Source: Ptychodera flava (Eukaryota > Hemichordata > Enteropneusta > Ptychoderidae). From it: a stretch of DNA of 64,000 nt. The notes below the pieces were generated by a model. It ran no database searches. It had not been told where the DNA came from and worked only from the letters and a program-made list of their open reading frames with translations. Made by a program: the position numbers and the translations under genes. Position 1 is the first letter of the stretch. Every line of letters begins with the position of its first letter. This document shows positions 13,206-24,840 of the stretch, in pieces. The stretch lies in contig NC_091940.1 of the NCBI RefSeq assembly GCF_041260155.1, positions 31,478,875-31,542,874 of the forward strand, read 5' to 3'.

Positions 13206-13752
13206 GTAAATACCATCAATCCTTTATTAGTCGTGTTTTAGGAGCATCGAGATATAGCACATTTGAAATGTCTCATTTTCTCCGTTGGATGCTTTAAGTT
13301 TTTTTCTCAGTCGAATTCTTCACATGCAAAACTTTGTGAAATACTTTTCTGTGAAAAAATGATCCACATATCCCACCTTGCATCATAGAGAGGAAATAAG
13401 ACTAACTGCTGGTGTTTTGCAAGATTACAAATATGAGGATATCAAGCAAAACATCAAACTACTTTTACAAGCCGATTCCTAATAATACTGATCACTTAGT
13501 AATACTTAAGCTTTTCACTGGGAAATCACCAAATGTAAGAGGACATGGATAAGACTCGGGATTAGTGGATAACGTGTTTCGCATTATTCATAACTGGGAT
13601 GACGTTGAGTTGCAGGGCAGGTGTCTACTGTAAGACGTTCTGGAGAAGTGCCTAAAATGTATATAACTTTAGTTACAACACTGCTCTTGGACATTGTCTT
13701 TGTTTTGTCGTGCAGTTCTCTGCGAGATAAACATCGACCTGTTCTCAATTTT

Positions 13753-13862
13753 GTACCGGTACAGTGTAATATCTAGATATTGCACTGCACCGGTGCAATA
13801 TCTAGATATTGCACTGCACCGGTGCAATATCTAGATATTGCACTGCACCGGTGCAATATCTA
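13753..13862. repeat. 29-bp tandem palindromic repeat
   Basis: A 29-bp unit repeats about 3.7 times with a fixed period (TCTAGA at 13772, 13801 and 13830). Each unit is made of two palindromes, TGCAATATCTAGATATTGCA and TGCACCGGTGCA, so every unit can form cruciforms. It lies just beyond the C-terminal end of the Crypton gene. Confidence 0.9.
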
Positions 13863-14015
13863 ATATCGAAATCAAACGAGTGCAAACTTGACAACAGGTG
13901 GCCGTTACCACACAGTGACCGACACAACAGAAACACTACAAAAACACCCAACAACAAATGACAGCAGAAGGGACTTTAATACACCATGATTTAATTGAAT
14001 GTCTACATTACAACA

Positions 14016-15914
14016 TTACTTTTTATCGAAATTCAAAGATATGTTTGCTCCCTCTGGAAGATCGGCCTCAAAATGAACGTAACGGACGCTGCTCTTGTTT
14101 TCTTTATGAATTTCGACGTTCGAACATTCTTCCACCTGGCACTTCAATTCTTCGTCACACTCCTCTTTTATCGACTGTTTTCCCGGCCCAAAATCTGCCA
14201 ACTTCGCCATTTTTGGTGGCCTTCCTTGCAAAACTTTGCTCACCTTGAACTGCTGATTAAATGAGACAGTTAAGATTTTGATTATGCACGTGAACAATAA
14301 ATCGGCAAATGCACGGCATTGAAACCAGAGCAAATATAAACATTTTAGAAATGCCATCGCATGATAGAGTCCAACTACCGTCATTCATTCGGTACCACTT
14401 TTCCGTTTGTACCCAAAAGTTTATCAGTTTATACAAAGTTTATGATACCAAGTTTTCTTTTTGATCAATTATATGAATAAACGTCTCGAGTTATAATTTA
14501 CTATGTTGTAATTTATTACTACCTTGTAAGATCTAATAGCAGAACTTCGATGACCCGTTTTTTCAGCAATTAGTTGTTCGTCCATACCATCGGCAAATAA
14601 GCGAGTGGCAGCTGTGGCCCGTAGACTGTGGTTCGTATAGTATCCTTCAATTCCCGCGTTTTCGCAGAGTCTTGCCACAGTTTTCATTAGTGTATTCCTC
14701 CCAACTGGCATCGTAGAATACCAACAATCTGCGGTTATTTTCTTGGCCGGCTGCAAATAGTATACGTCTTGAGGGCGATCTGAAGGACTAAATTGACATA
14801 AACGTGTTAATTATCCGAAATCGGTTGGGGATACAATTAAAAGTTGGACTTGGTGAAGTAATATAGTATACTGATCATGTCAACGTTAACATTAAGGTTG
14901 TATGCATCTCGTTATCCATGTTTGTCAGATAATTTCAGCTATTGGCAGAATATGCCCAAGGTTTTTATTCATAAAAATATATAAGGTCACTGGGCTTAAT
15001 TTTGAAGAAAGGCGCCCTCTATCAGCCAATATTTCTAGTTCAACAAATTTTACTCAGAATATTACAAAACCACCGAAAAGTAATAATTTCGAGCGTCGTA
15101 GTGGACGACCCAGTAGACCGGACAATCGAATTAATTGTTCACATTATGCGCAGTGGAAAGCGCCACAACCAAAATAATCAAGGCACGATATACTTGGAAC
15201 ATCTACCATGGCTCTAGTAAAGTACACTTCAACACTGAAGCAAAACGATTCTTACCAAAGTTTGTTGTATGTATCATACAATCGCACAATGCATCTCTCC
15301 TTGCAGTCTGTGTTTTCGAACGCAGTTGTAACTTTACGCTTCACTTTCCTTGATGCCAAGCCACCACTGTTTGTTTTTGACACGTCCTCGGTGTATTCCA
15401 GATAATATTTCCCAACATCTCACAGTATTTTTTGCAAATTTGGCCAGGGCGTAAATTCCTGTGCTCTTGGCCCCCTCTCAAAGCAAAATTTATTCCGAAA
15501 AGGACGACCTGAGCGTCCAATAGAGTTTGTGGTGTAAAATCGCCAATCAATTTCCTGCTCCAAAATTTGTTCTCATCGTCTACACTCAACACCATGGCCT
15601 GTCGCTTTTCGTACCAATTCCTTTTGCGCTCCTTGTTTTCATGATACAATCTAAAGTATCTTTTAGCTGTTTAAAGGTGGGGGTCATTCAGAAACTGGCA
15701 GCTTTTATCCATTACTGACAAAATGGTTTTGTATACTCATCACCAATTCATACAAAGTTTGTCCAGGATAATCATTCCCATCTTTTTTCTTTATTTCAGA
15801 AACAAAGCGTGACAATGCAAAATTTAATTCATCTTTCGTCATTTCCTCGAGTTTAGGATGTATTACACAATTCCGGATAGTTTTCAGTCGGATTCGAACC
15901 ACAACATACGGCAT
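14016..15914 (-). pseudogene. Crypton tyrosine recombinase (DUF3504-like) pseudogene with introns
   Basis: The enzyme would cut and rejoin DNA through a tyrosine-DNA intermediate. Catalytic-type residues are visible: R in GGQEHRNLR, the HSLR box, H in EKTGHRS and the tyrosine of IRSYK. The C-terminal catalytic exon is 14750-14523 (76 codons, phase 0-0, acceptor TATTTGCAG, donor GTAGTA). A last exon, 14252-14016, ends KVSKVLQG... and joins in phase. Upstream, 15914-15256 holds the N-terminal and first catalytic parts, but the frame changes and stops are present, and the donor at 15255 is out of phase with 14750. It is therefore non-functional as read. Introns inside a Crypton gene are notable. 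Domestication is unlikely given the decay. Confidence 0.75.
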
Positions 15915-15985
15915 CAGTCGCCTAGCTGAAAGGCCACAGACAGAACCAGTCGGCTAAATCTCCACTCCCAAAAAAGAGTGGTTCA
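15885..15985 (-). repeat. tRNA-derived SINE head inside the Crypton
   Basis: On the minus strand an A-box-like TAGCCGACTGG (15956-15946) is followed by a perfect B box GGTTCGAATCC (15900-15890). The gap between the boxes, about 45 nt, is longer than in an ordinary tRNA and there is no clear cloverleaf. It is best read as the pol III head of a SINE. It abuts the Crypton N-terminal coding region. Confidence 0.6.
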
Positions 15986-16741
15986 ATAGCCGGCTAAGTT
16001 GTTACATTTTTCTGACTGAGGCCGCTCAACACGTTGTAGAGTTCGTGAAGCACTCACGCACGCATGCTCACTATCATACATCGCACATACACACTTTATC
16101 GAAGCGAAGAAACGAATTTCATCAAATATAAATGACGGGTTCTGAGGCCAACTTATTTCTCTCGTTTTGCCAGAAATTAAATGTGTTTACGGCCCAACTA
16201 TTTTTGTTTAGGGTTTTTAGGATCCTTTCAATCGCCATTTTTTCTATCTCTTTGTCCTTTTTATATCCAAACGGGAAGGGCAAGGTGTGTCAGAATGAAC
16301 AGGCAACGTGTCTCTTACAAGCAGTGGAACAGGCTTTGACATACCAGGAGGCGCAACGTCGACAGCGAGACTTTCTACTTGTGCCGAGCCTTCTCCCAGT
16401 TCACCAGTAACTCTCCAAAATCTTGAAACAGCCAGTCGTCTTCTTCAGGGTATCACTTTCAGTGGGGTTTCGGAAAGTATTTTGTGTAATGAACACTTCT
16501 TCATCGCTGTCACTCAGCATGATGCTTGCAGTTCAGTTGCAGTGTCACCAATGACAAAAACGTGCACGTTGGAAAGCCACGTCTACGCTCCGTGTAGAAC
16601 ACGTGGAAATTCCCATGTTTTATCCTTAGCAATGAAATAGTACTATACACAGGTGTGCACTTTCAAAATGGCCATTAATTAATTGCTGTAATCTGATTGG
16701 TCCGTGCCCACTCGCAGGTGCAAGGTCACGTGTTGTAAGTC

Positions 16742-16849
16742 GGATAATGCACTCGTGTCGTGCAATCGTTCAGATATTGAACGGCACTCGGGCCTACGGC
16801 CCTCGTGCCGTTCAATATCTAACGATTGCACTCCACTCGTGCATTATCC
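16742..16849. mobile_element. Fold-back (hairpin) element with GGCCTACGGCC centre
   Basis: Arms of about 52 bp (16742-16793 and 16800-16849) are inverted copies with a few mismatches, meeting at a GGCCTACGGCC centre. Other fold-backs in the window (37.05, 39.3 and 63.65 kb) share the same style of centre. Confidence 0.75.
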
Positions 16850-16859
16850 TATACTTAAT

Positions 16860-17358
16860 CGAATTAACTGTAAAATGTTAACATTGAGTAATGTAAGTGT
16901 CATTAGGGTTGTAATTCTTATCTGCAGTTCTTATATTTGATTAGAGTACTAAAGAACTACAGTCTAAAACGATTACTATTATTTTGGAACGACTGAATGG
17001 TCGCAAAAGCTCTAGGGAGTATACATACACAGCTATTTCCTATATTTTCTTTTGAGTGATACATAAGAATTATTTGTCAACTATTTCTCCTTCACAAGTA
17101 CTAAACAAGTTATAAAGCTAACAAAAGTCTTATTTTTATTTGATGTAATTTTCCCACTAGGGTACAGTTACGTTTAAAAGACCGACGTCAACCAGTCGAT
17201 CAAATTATGATCTAGTAATGTGTCAGTTGCAAAACTATAACGACTTGCAATTATGAATAAAACCTATTACACCAGCTGTACAGTTCTATAATGAAACAAA
17301 TTAGTTGATTTTTATGATTTAGCTTGAAAATCGCCATTCGACTGAGATTTTTTCGTTT
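16860..17358. other. Non-coding AT-rich stretch
   Basis: No gene, RNA or element is recognised between the 16.8-kb fold-back and the first MITE copy. Confidence 0.4.
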
Positions 17359-17571
17359 AACACGATTGGAACAAGTTTGGGACAATTGGGTCTCCATATT
17401 TTTCAAATTTGTCAAAAGTGTTAGGTGCCCTACAGCTGAATGTTGCAATATTACAAATTACTCATAAAAACCAGTGTATAACTTAGAAAGAAAAGCAGAT
17501 TAGCTTACATTCGCTCATTAAACCGATATTAATTCACCTTCCAATTATCCCAAATTAGTTCCAATCGTGTT
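17359..17571. mobile_element. MITE copy 1 (ACACGATTGGAAC family)
   Basis: The left end AACACGATTGGAACAAG and right end TTCCAATCGTGTT form an inverted repeat of about 30 bp that continues inward as GGGACAATTGG. Two further copies lie at 28622 and 29087. TTAA/TA-type flanks suggest a mariner-like or similar non-autonomous element, but the family is not certain. Confidence 0.8.
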
Positions 17572-19540
17572 GTTTCTTTTTCGTTCCTTGAAATGGTAAC
17601 TTGTGTACAACGTTTAGAAAGTCAATACGTGTGTGTTTGCCTTCTGTGTCGAGTTTCAAGCCTTGTATTCAGTAATAAAGATTAATTTTTGATTTTTTTC
17701 CATCAATTGAAAAGCTTCTGAGTGATGAAGCAGACGTTAAAATGAAACTTCCATCACGAACAATCAGGATGAATATTCAAGGGACATAAGTTGTAACTTG
17801 TGGCAAGTTTTTCAGTATTCTGCTTCTGTATATCAACTGCCGTGTCTGATCCTAATCCGTTTGTCCTCCTGAAATTTCGAGTATTCTTTTTGTCAACACA
17901 GCTTCTATGTGTGTAGTGGTCATTGTTTATTGTTTACAAATTAATTCTAGTCCGGATTTGAATACAATTTTCAAAAATAACAATGGAGATTATACTCATA
18001 TAGGTTGTGTTGATATGCTAAATGTTTGGCATTAAATTACAGTTTAGGGATTCAGTGTAGAAAGTATAGGGAAACCACAAAACAAAAGTTCTGTAAAAAT
18101 AGCCAAAAGATACAGCTTATGGAGCTTTAAGGTAGTAGGGACCCCCAAAAGGAGAGGATTTTTTATCACTTCCTTAACCTCTCTGCAAGGACACTTTGCA
18201 CAATTCTCTACCAATTTCTTTCAAAACCAATACAGACGGAAAACGTAAGGTAGAAGAATAGGTTGGGAGCAACACATACGGAAGGAGAGAAAGAGGCTGA
18301 TGGGTTAACTGGTGCAGAAAGTGATGCAGAGGAAGGGAAAACAAAAGGAACGAAGTTATGCGACGTTGAGGGCTCTCACGGTGACACATAAGAGGCAGAG
18401 ATGACATTTGATCTATATGATACTTTATTAGGAGAAGTCAACAGGGAAATATGATGCAGGTGGAAACACGTTGTTTTCCTTAAATACGTTTGTGAACATT
18501 CTTTCACACAAATGATGGATGACAAGAGTCTTAAATTTGACATGCTTCAATAGTTAAATATATTTTCTTGTATCAGCACTTATCTTTTTGATTTCAAATG
18601 GTGCTTGCTAACATCGTTTAGTTCTTTTTTCATCTTGGACCAAGTGTTTTTGAAACCTGTAATGAATATTCTTTCCGAATAAAGCCTAACCAGGTTTATA
18701 AAATAGAAATCACGCATACAAATATTTCAGGAAGGAACCATAAGACTCAGAAAATGCGAAAGCGGTACGATAGGGGGATCTACATAAGGAATTCAAAATG
18801 CCACCACCATCAACCATCTACAATCATTTCTCTTACTTTTGTTGCACCTTTGTAACTTATTCTAAAGTATTCGGGGTGATATGAGCGGCAACTTTTGCTA
18901 AATATTCCATCCGTTGACGGGTCGTACCAACCGCTATGTTAAAACTCTGAAAATAGACAGATATGATAAATACAGTTAGAAAACAAAAAAATTCATTTAA
19001 ACAAACGTAAACGCACCAAGGGGAAAAATTTGGCGACAATCCTGATATTGTAACTTCTGGTGAGAGGTGATGTCGATACCTTTGCAAGGGGATTATTGTC
19101 CGAAAAGTTTTTCCAAGCACTTTATTTTATGTTGGCCCTCATAAACAGGTCAATAAACACAAAAAGTACGTCGCGTATCCCGAGAACGCATCGTTAAATC
19201 TTCTTTTTTTTTCAGATTACCTTTATAGTTAGCACGTTTTACATTATCGTCTAATTTTATTGCAGGAAAGTATCCTCAATGACTGTTGTAGAGATACAGT
19301 TACAAACTGACACAATAACAACTTTGGTAACGGCACAGTTAAAAGAACACAGTAGACTAACTTGGAAAATCAATTCATTTGTGGGTCAAACAGTGACGCA
19401 GAGTAGTTTTTGTTGAAATGCTTCCGGTAAATACTTTTTATGGTCAAAATTTGAAATTGCACACTTTTTTGAAGTACTTATGTTCTAATGTTCCAATGTT
19501 GGCCACCAGAGACACAGATTTCAATCGTAAAAAATGTTTT
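17572..19540. other. Non-coding stretch; weak candidate terminal exon of gene C
   Basis: A pyrimidine-rich acceptor ATTTTCAG ends at 18947 on the minus strand. If gene C exon 3 spliced here in phase 1 it would add two residues and stop at 18939. In phase 0 the segment would encode 29 residues ending at 18857. No AATAAA follows closely. No other feature is seen. Confidence 0.25.
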
Positions 19541-19546
19541 TACTTA

Positions 19547-21266
19547 GGCTGCGTTCACAAAAAACGGTTAGGGGGGGGGGGTGCTGGAGGAATTCAGGGG
19601 GATTCGAAAATTTTGGGGTTAGTAGAGGGGGGACTTGAAAATTTTGCTCTACCTGTAGGGGGGACTTGAAAATTTTTGGTTCCCTTTTGTGTTTTTACAT
19701 TTTCCAATTCCAAGTTTATGTAGGTAATTCAATGAAAAATGAATACCATTTTTTATGTCATCAAAATGATGTAATGTTAGTGATAATTTAGAACCATTTT
19801 GTCACATTTGATGACTTTTACCTCGAAAAAATCTAAACGTGTGATTTCTCGTAAAAAGCAAACTTCAGCCTCGTAACAGGGCAGAAGCTGCAACTGTTAA
19901 TGATTTTTGCAATATTTCTTTGCAATATAACAACTACAGTTTCTTGCTATCTCCCTACAGAATGCTCAAACACACAATATTTAGATTTTGTTTCTTCTCC
20001 AACTAGCTACCAGAATCTAACTATAACAATACGAAGCAATACTACTTATATACTGTGTGTGGCTACGCTACCACCATCTGCTTTATTACAACAGTAGACA
20101 AAGCCTGTATATATAAAAATATAAATATGTATTTGGTGATAATTTAAGTGGAGTCCAGACTGACAGTCAGTTGTAAGTGATACAAATGCATGGTACACAT
20201 ACATAGGCTGTGATAGCAAGCTGAATACTAGACAATTCAACATGCTGTAGGGAGTAGAACAAGAACGCAGTTGTAAAACTGAACAAAAATATTGCCAAAA
20301 TTATCAAAGTTAATACAGCTACTGCCTACGGGTAGTGTCACTATCATTAATGCTCTGCTACTGCAGTGTCACTGTCACTGCATACCTGAACAGTGACAGA
20401 GATAGCTCTGACTCTGATGTACATGGTAGTTGAAGAAGAGTTTGGGTCAAATGACGCTCATGACAGTGAAACATACTTGTACACAAGATCAGGCCAGAGA
20501 GCAACACATGGAAGAACACATAGAAATTTTTTAATTCTGGCATATGAGAATAATCAAATATCAAATAAAAAAGATAGGGTCACCATGCTTTATTTTCTAA
20601 ATTTTCACATTCTTGTTGAAGTAAAACTTTGAAAAGTAAAGACTAAAAGAAAAAATATGTGACCAAATGGAGTTATTTATTTTTTAACCAAATTTTCAAT
20701 TATTACACCCAAAATTTCAGAGATTAAAACATTTATTTGATGGAATATTTTAACCTTCCAGTATTTTCAATTTTGAGTAGCATCTAATTCATATATTGTA
20801 GTTTTGAAACAATTTTTGGTAGGTCACTGTGCAATATGGCAATTAGCCAGAGTTCACAATTTGCCTACTCTCTCATGATTGTCATTTTGTGTGCTCTTCA
20901 GCAGGCGCAATTGACCTGGCCAGAGTTGGATTAACTCAAGTTGGCTTTTAGACCAATAAATTTAAAAATTTCACTTATGCATTTAAAGAACTTGCCTTGG
21001 GAATATGACTATACAAAGTGCTAATACAGGTAGTGTTGAACACCTTTGAGCAGAACGGCGCAATACATGTTTATTTTTTCACGCTGCTCACATCCTTTAC
21101 AAATATACAGGCCTCTGATAGTTGGGGGGACTTGAAAAATTTTGACCATATAGAGGGGGGGGGCATTTGAAATTGTTTTAGGGTACTTAGGGGGGATCTG
21201 AAAAAAATAAGATTTCAATCGAGATTCCTCCAGACCACCCCCTAATCGTTATTTGTGAACGCAGCC
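19547..21266. mobile_element. Harbinger-like non-autonomous DNA transposon
   Basis: The termini GGCTGCGTTCACAA at 19547 and TTGTGAACGCAGCC ending at 21266 are inverted repeats flanked by TTA on both sides (19544-19546 and 21267-21269), a 3-bp duplication typical of PIF/Harbinger. Subterminal G-rich repeats of the form GGGGGGACTTGAAAATTTT occur near both ends in opposite arrangement. No transposase or Myb-like frame is recognisable in the 1720 bp. Confidence 0.8.
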
Positions 21267-21605
21267 TTAATAAGGCATACGCAAGCTTTGACGACTTTCC
21301 ATTTTATGGGTGAAAACGAAAGCAAGACTGATTTTTTGTTTGTTCAAATTTTTTTTGTCATCAGCAGATCATCTTCTGCTGCAGCTAGAATTTGGTCACA
21401 AAGTAATACAAGACTGTGTCTAACAAAACGTAATTCCCGCCTAGCCAGGTGGTCAAAAATTATAGCAAAGTGAAAATGCGAAGTTTTATTAATTTGGAGC
21501 GGTGAAGCGGAGAGGGTTCCCAGACCGGCTTGTAGTGAAAGAAACCAATGGGCTCAAGAGAAAATCGGTCGGTTCGCTGCCCCTGTCGGAACTGACCACA
21601 CTTAC

Positions 21606-23403
21606 CTGTTTCGCATTGATATCCCGTGTACTCCGGTGGGCATACACACCAATAGCCCCAGGGTGTCTCTAAGCATGAACCGCCGTTGTAACACTCGTCA
21701 CCACTGCCGCAATCGGGAAATTCTGTGTAAAGAACAGGTATAAAAGATCGCTGAGGAAGGCGCATAACCATGGCTTATAATGGTAAAAGTCAGCATATGT
21801 GTCAGAGAGCGTACAGGATCAGAATTCCTTTTACGACAAGAGATCAGAGATGTCACGTCTTAGATGAAGATCCCGTAAAACGTCAATCTTCAAGTTTTAA
21901 AATGAGCTCAAGGTGGCGTAGTTCCGATTTTGGGCTGGGAAGGAAATTATATTCCTTCGAGTAATGTGACATCGAAACAGAATTGTAAAGTAAATAAAAA
22001 GATGATTGCAGTTTACTGTTTCGTTTTGGTGTCATGTAATATAATTTTCGCCCAAGGACTGGCTAATGTGACCCCTTCAAAAGAAAACACAAAGGCATCT
22101 GCTTCCATCTTTGTCGGTATTATGAGTACAGCCGTGCCTGGTCCCAGGCATTGAGTTTCCTCTTTCATACACGAACTACACTGAATTATACTTATATTTG
22201 TCGCAATATAATTCAATGTCTGGGGAAATCTTCAATATCTTTCTTTGTAGAGCCTACGTCTCCTGCAAACTGCATGGAAATAATCAAGATTTACTCACTG
22301 GTCTCGCAGTACCTCCCCGTGTACTCGTCGGGACACAGACACCACAAATTACCCTGACTGTCTGTGTCGTAGCTTCCACCGTTCAAGCATTGAGTCGCAT
22401 TGTTTCGTTCGGCAACTCGCTTAAATGAAAAAAAGAATGAAGTGATGCATTGATGTAGTACCAAAACCTCTCATCTACGGGTGTGATTTCTTCTAATTGT
22501 ATGAGATTATTCGGTCCTTTAAAGGGGCAGTTTTTAATCCCTAGTTCTCGCATTAGTGGTTGTTGACATTAATTTTATGCGATTTTAGTTCTTTTTTCTC
22601 CCAAATTTTAGTCAATTTACCCAGAGATAAAGCTGATAGAGAATCTACCCCTGTAAGCATGGTAGTACGAGTATCGGTGTCAGGGTCGCACCTATGACAT
22701 TCGTCTGCCGATACAGTGCTACTCGATTCTGCAAAATGATTCCAGGCCGAAAATGTTTGTCTGTCAACCAAATGTACCTCCCTCGGAATAAAATGAAACT
22801 GTCTGTAGCTTCATAAACTTATGCAGCGTACAAAAGGTTGGGTTGAGACAAATACTGATTTCCATCGAAAAGCTGCTCTCGACAGAAGTAGCAGGGGCTA
22901 CGGTGCTAAGACCTTTAGGTCTAGGTGACGTAAACAGACTTTGTACTACATTCTAGAAGAACTCAGAAAATTTTTTTCTGTAGACCGGTGGTCAATTTAA
23001 GCTATCAAATAGAATGGAAAAGTCCCAATAAGCGCTGCATTTTTGTACGAGACGATAGGGAATGTAAAAATTGCCTGCACGGCATTCTGGGAAAACGGCA
23101 TTATTTTTGTACTTGACTGGTATAAGAAACTAACGATTTGTTTTTGTACTGACAGATAAAATATAGAAATGTTAGAAAAATCTTGAATGGAATTCTTCCC
23201 TAGTCTTGCACGGTTGGATAAAATTTCCATTAACAAAACTATACGAGAACCCAGTGATACCAATACATAACAAAACGCATTACTCTGCAAAAACCCTCAC
23301 ACTTTACCTGTTCCTTGTCCACATGCTGATTCTTTGAAGGCAGTGCCTCTACGGCAAGTACAGCAAGGCAGGCCGATGCCACAAGCACCGTGTAGAAACG
23401 CAT
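21606..23403 (-). CDS. Gene C: secreted protein with two EGF-like modules (3' end not identified)
   Basis: Three minus-strand exons agree in phase: 23403-23308 (96 nt, phase 0 out), 22419-22299 (121 nt, 0 in, 1 out) and 21722-21606 (117 nt, phase 1-1). Exon 1 encodes a signal peptide, MRFYTVLVASACLAVLAVEA, then a short charged stretch. Exon 2 encodes an EGF-like module ending CLCPDEYTGRYC with only four of six cysteines. The two missing positions are C1 and C3, which normally pair. Exon 3 encodes a full six-cysteine EGF module (GSGDECYNGGSC... CVCPPEYTGYQC). EGF modules act in extracellular binding. The exon 3 donor GTAAGT means at least one more exon follows to the left. I found only a weak candidate at 18946. 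A Harbinger-like element lies between. Confidence 0.68.
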
Positions 23404-23480
23404 TGCTTCGATATGTCGAGTGTGTACAGGTTTCAGAATTTTACCAGCGCAGTTTGTTGGAAATGTGCAGATTTCATCTG

Positions 23481-23548
23481 CTTATATACTTTTGAATTAA
23501 CATTAATCTGGCTTGACAAAAGCAGGGGGTCATTATCCAAAATATTTA
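23481..23548 (-). promoter_or_regulatory. TATA box and upstream block of gene C
   Basis: A clear TATATAAG (23488-23481) lies about 80 nt before the start codon. Upstream are a GCTTTTGTCAAG-like block (about 23515-23526) and a TAAATATTTTGGATAATG block (23548-23531). Both resemble the region before gene D, and gene E keeps weaker traces. Confidence 0.55.
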
Positions 23549-23751
23549 CACCTAGAGTATTTTTGCACGAGAATTGGAGCTTTTTATTTATAGTTGTACC
23601 ATTTATGCTTTGATCATCGCGACTGAGCACGTTTAAACGCGATAGAAACCTCTAACAGCCAGTAAGAAAAACGAATATTTTAATCGTATTTTGACGTGTC
23701 AGTGATTTTGGACAAGCTTATACAGAAATGGGTAGTGGGCAGTAGACTTAC

Positions 23752-24835
23752 CAGGGCTCGAAATTAACTTTTTCCCCCTGCTTATCCACTTAACTACCAT
23801 TTTCTGAAGTTGGTAGCCCAGTGACAATTGCTGGTAGCCCATGCATATTTTAGTTTGGGGTTATTGTTTTTCATAAACCAGACAAGAAAAAGCAATTTTT
23901 CAAGATTCTACCGATGTAGTGAATTTTCTAGCCGTTTGATGTGAATACTTGCACACCTAATACTAAAAGGAAACAAGTATAAGGGACCCCCCGGAAAATG
24001 TTTCTGGTCCTTAACATTCTGCAAAAGTGATGCGGCGACGCGATTTTCTTTTTCTCTTTTTCTTTTAATTCTTAACTATGCTGGTTTGGCACTATTGATG
24101 CAACAGTTATTGTCTTTTATTACTGGCTGCATAATACTTCCGCTTTCTTTTTAGCATTTTGAAAAAGCATACAGGGATATCAAGGATAGCTGTACTGATG
24201 AGTATGTAACCCCCAAAAAGCCATGATGCGCAGGTTCTGAAATGACATACGTGGTGACCAAAAAGATCTTTTTTGGCCTAATAGACAACTGTGATACCCG
24301 AAAGTTTGGTGACCAATTGACAACTCGTTTCACTCAGAGTTGTAAGCAATTTTTGACAGTCGTCATGACAACGACCACAAACTTCTCAGCACGACTAGAC
24401 ATACTGTAGCAGGGCTTAAACTAGACCATGAGCCTTCTGTAGGGAGGAGGCATATTGTCCGTGATGGATACATTATGATCAAAATGCAATGAAATTGCGT
24501 TTTCATTGGCCATCATTTCCCATGCCTGTCATCCAAGTACACCAGTTGAGAAAATGAAACTTGGTTGCAAAGTTTCACTTCACGGTTGTCTTTGTAATTT
24601 GTAGAACAAAGTCATAGTCTGGCATTATTCTTGTTACTGTGTCCAACTGGATTTGACTGCAATTTAGCTCGTTCCAAGGTGACGGACCCGACATTACATG
24701 GCACGCCAAGTACTGACTGAATTTTATGTCCCGGTGTTTGGTAGTCAGTGTGGGCAACCATTTCATGGATTTTGGTAGCCCCGGGCAAAAGTTGGTAGTC
24801 TGTGGACGAGGGACTACCGCTAATTTCGAGCCCTG
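23752..24835. mobile_element. hAT-like non-autonomous element, intact ends
   Basis: The 15-bp termini CAGGGCTCGAAATTA and TAATTTCGAGCCCTG are perfect inverted repeats, with GGTAGCCC/GGTAGTC subterminal repeats inside. CTTAC directly flanks both sides (23747-23751 and 24836-24840). That is shorter than the usual 8-bp hAT duplication, so the superfamily is not certain. It is the same family as 7930-10732. There is no transposase frame. Confidence 0.75.
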
Positions 24836-24840
24836 CTTAC

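Larger units (their letters stand above)
14016..16520 (-). mobile_element. Crypton-type DNA transposon (tyrosine recombinase), decayed
   Basis: Cryptons are DNA transposons with a tyrosine recombinase and no terminal inverted repeats. Segments typical of the Crypton/DUF3504 protein occur in order on the minus strand: an acidic candidate N-terminus (MLSDSDEEVF, ATG at 16520), the MTKDELNFALSRFV region (about 15850-15710), FALRGGQEHRNLR (about 15470), GLASRKVKRKV (about 15345), HSLRATAATR (about 14620) and a C-terminal KVSKVLQGRPP segment. A tRNA-derived sequence sits inside the span at 15885-15985. Ends cannot be fixed from the sequence because Cryptons have no inverted repeats. Confidence 0.8.

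Noticed and set aside
13753-13862. CRISPR array
   Set aside because: Units are contiguous palindromes without unique spacers, and the DNA is eukaryotic. The same reasoning excludes the 117-bp satellite.
15885-15985. Functional tRNA gene
   Set aside because: The distance between A and B boxes is too long and no acceptor stem is seen. A SINE head fits better.
18857-18946. Terminal exon of gene C encoding 29 residues
   Set aside because: Needs phase 0 while exon 3 donates in phase 1. In phase 1 it stops after two residues. Kept only as a weak candidate in the stretch description.
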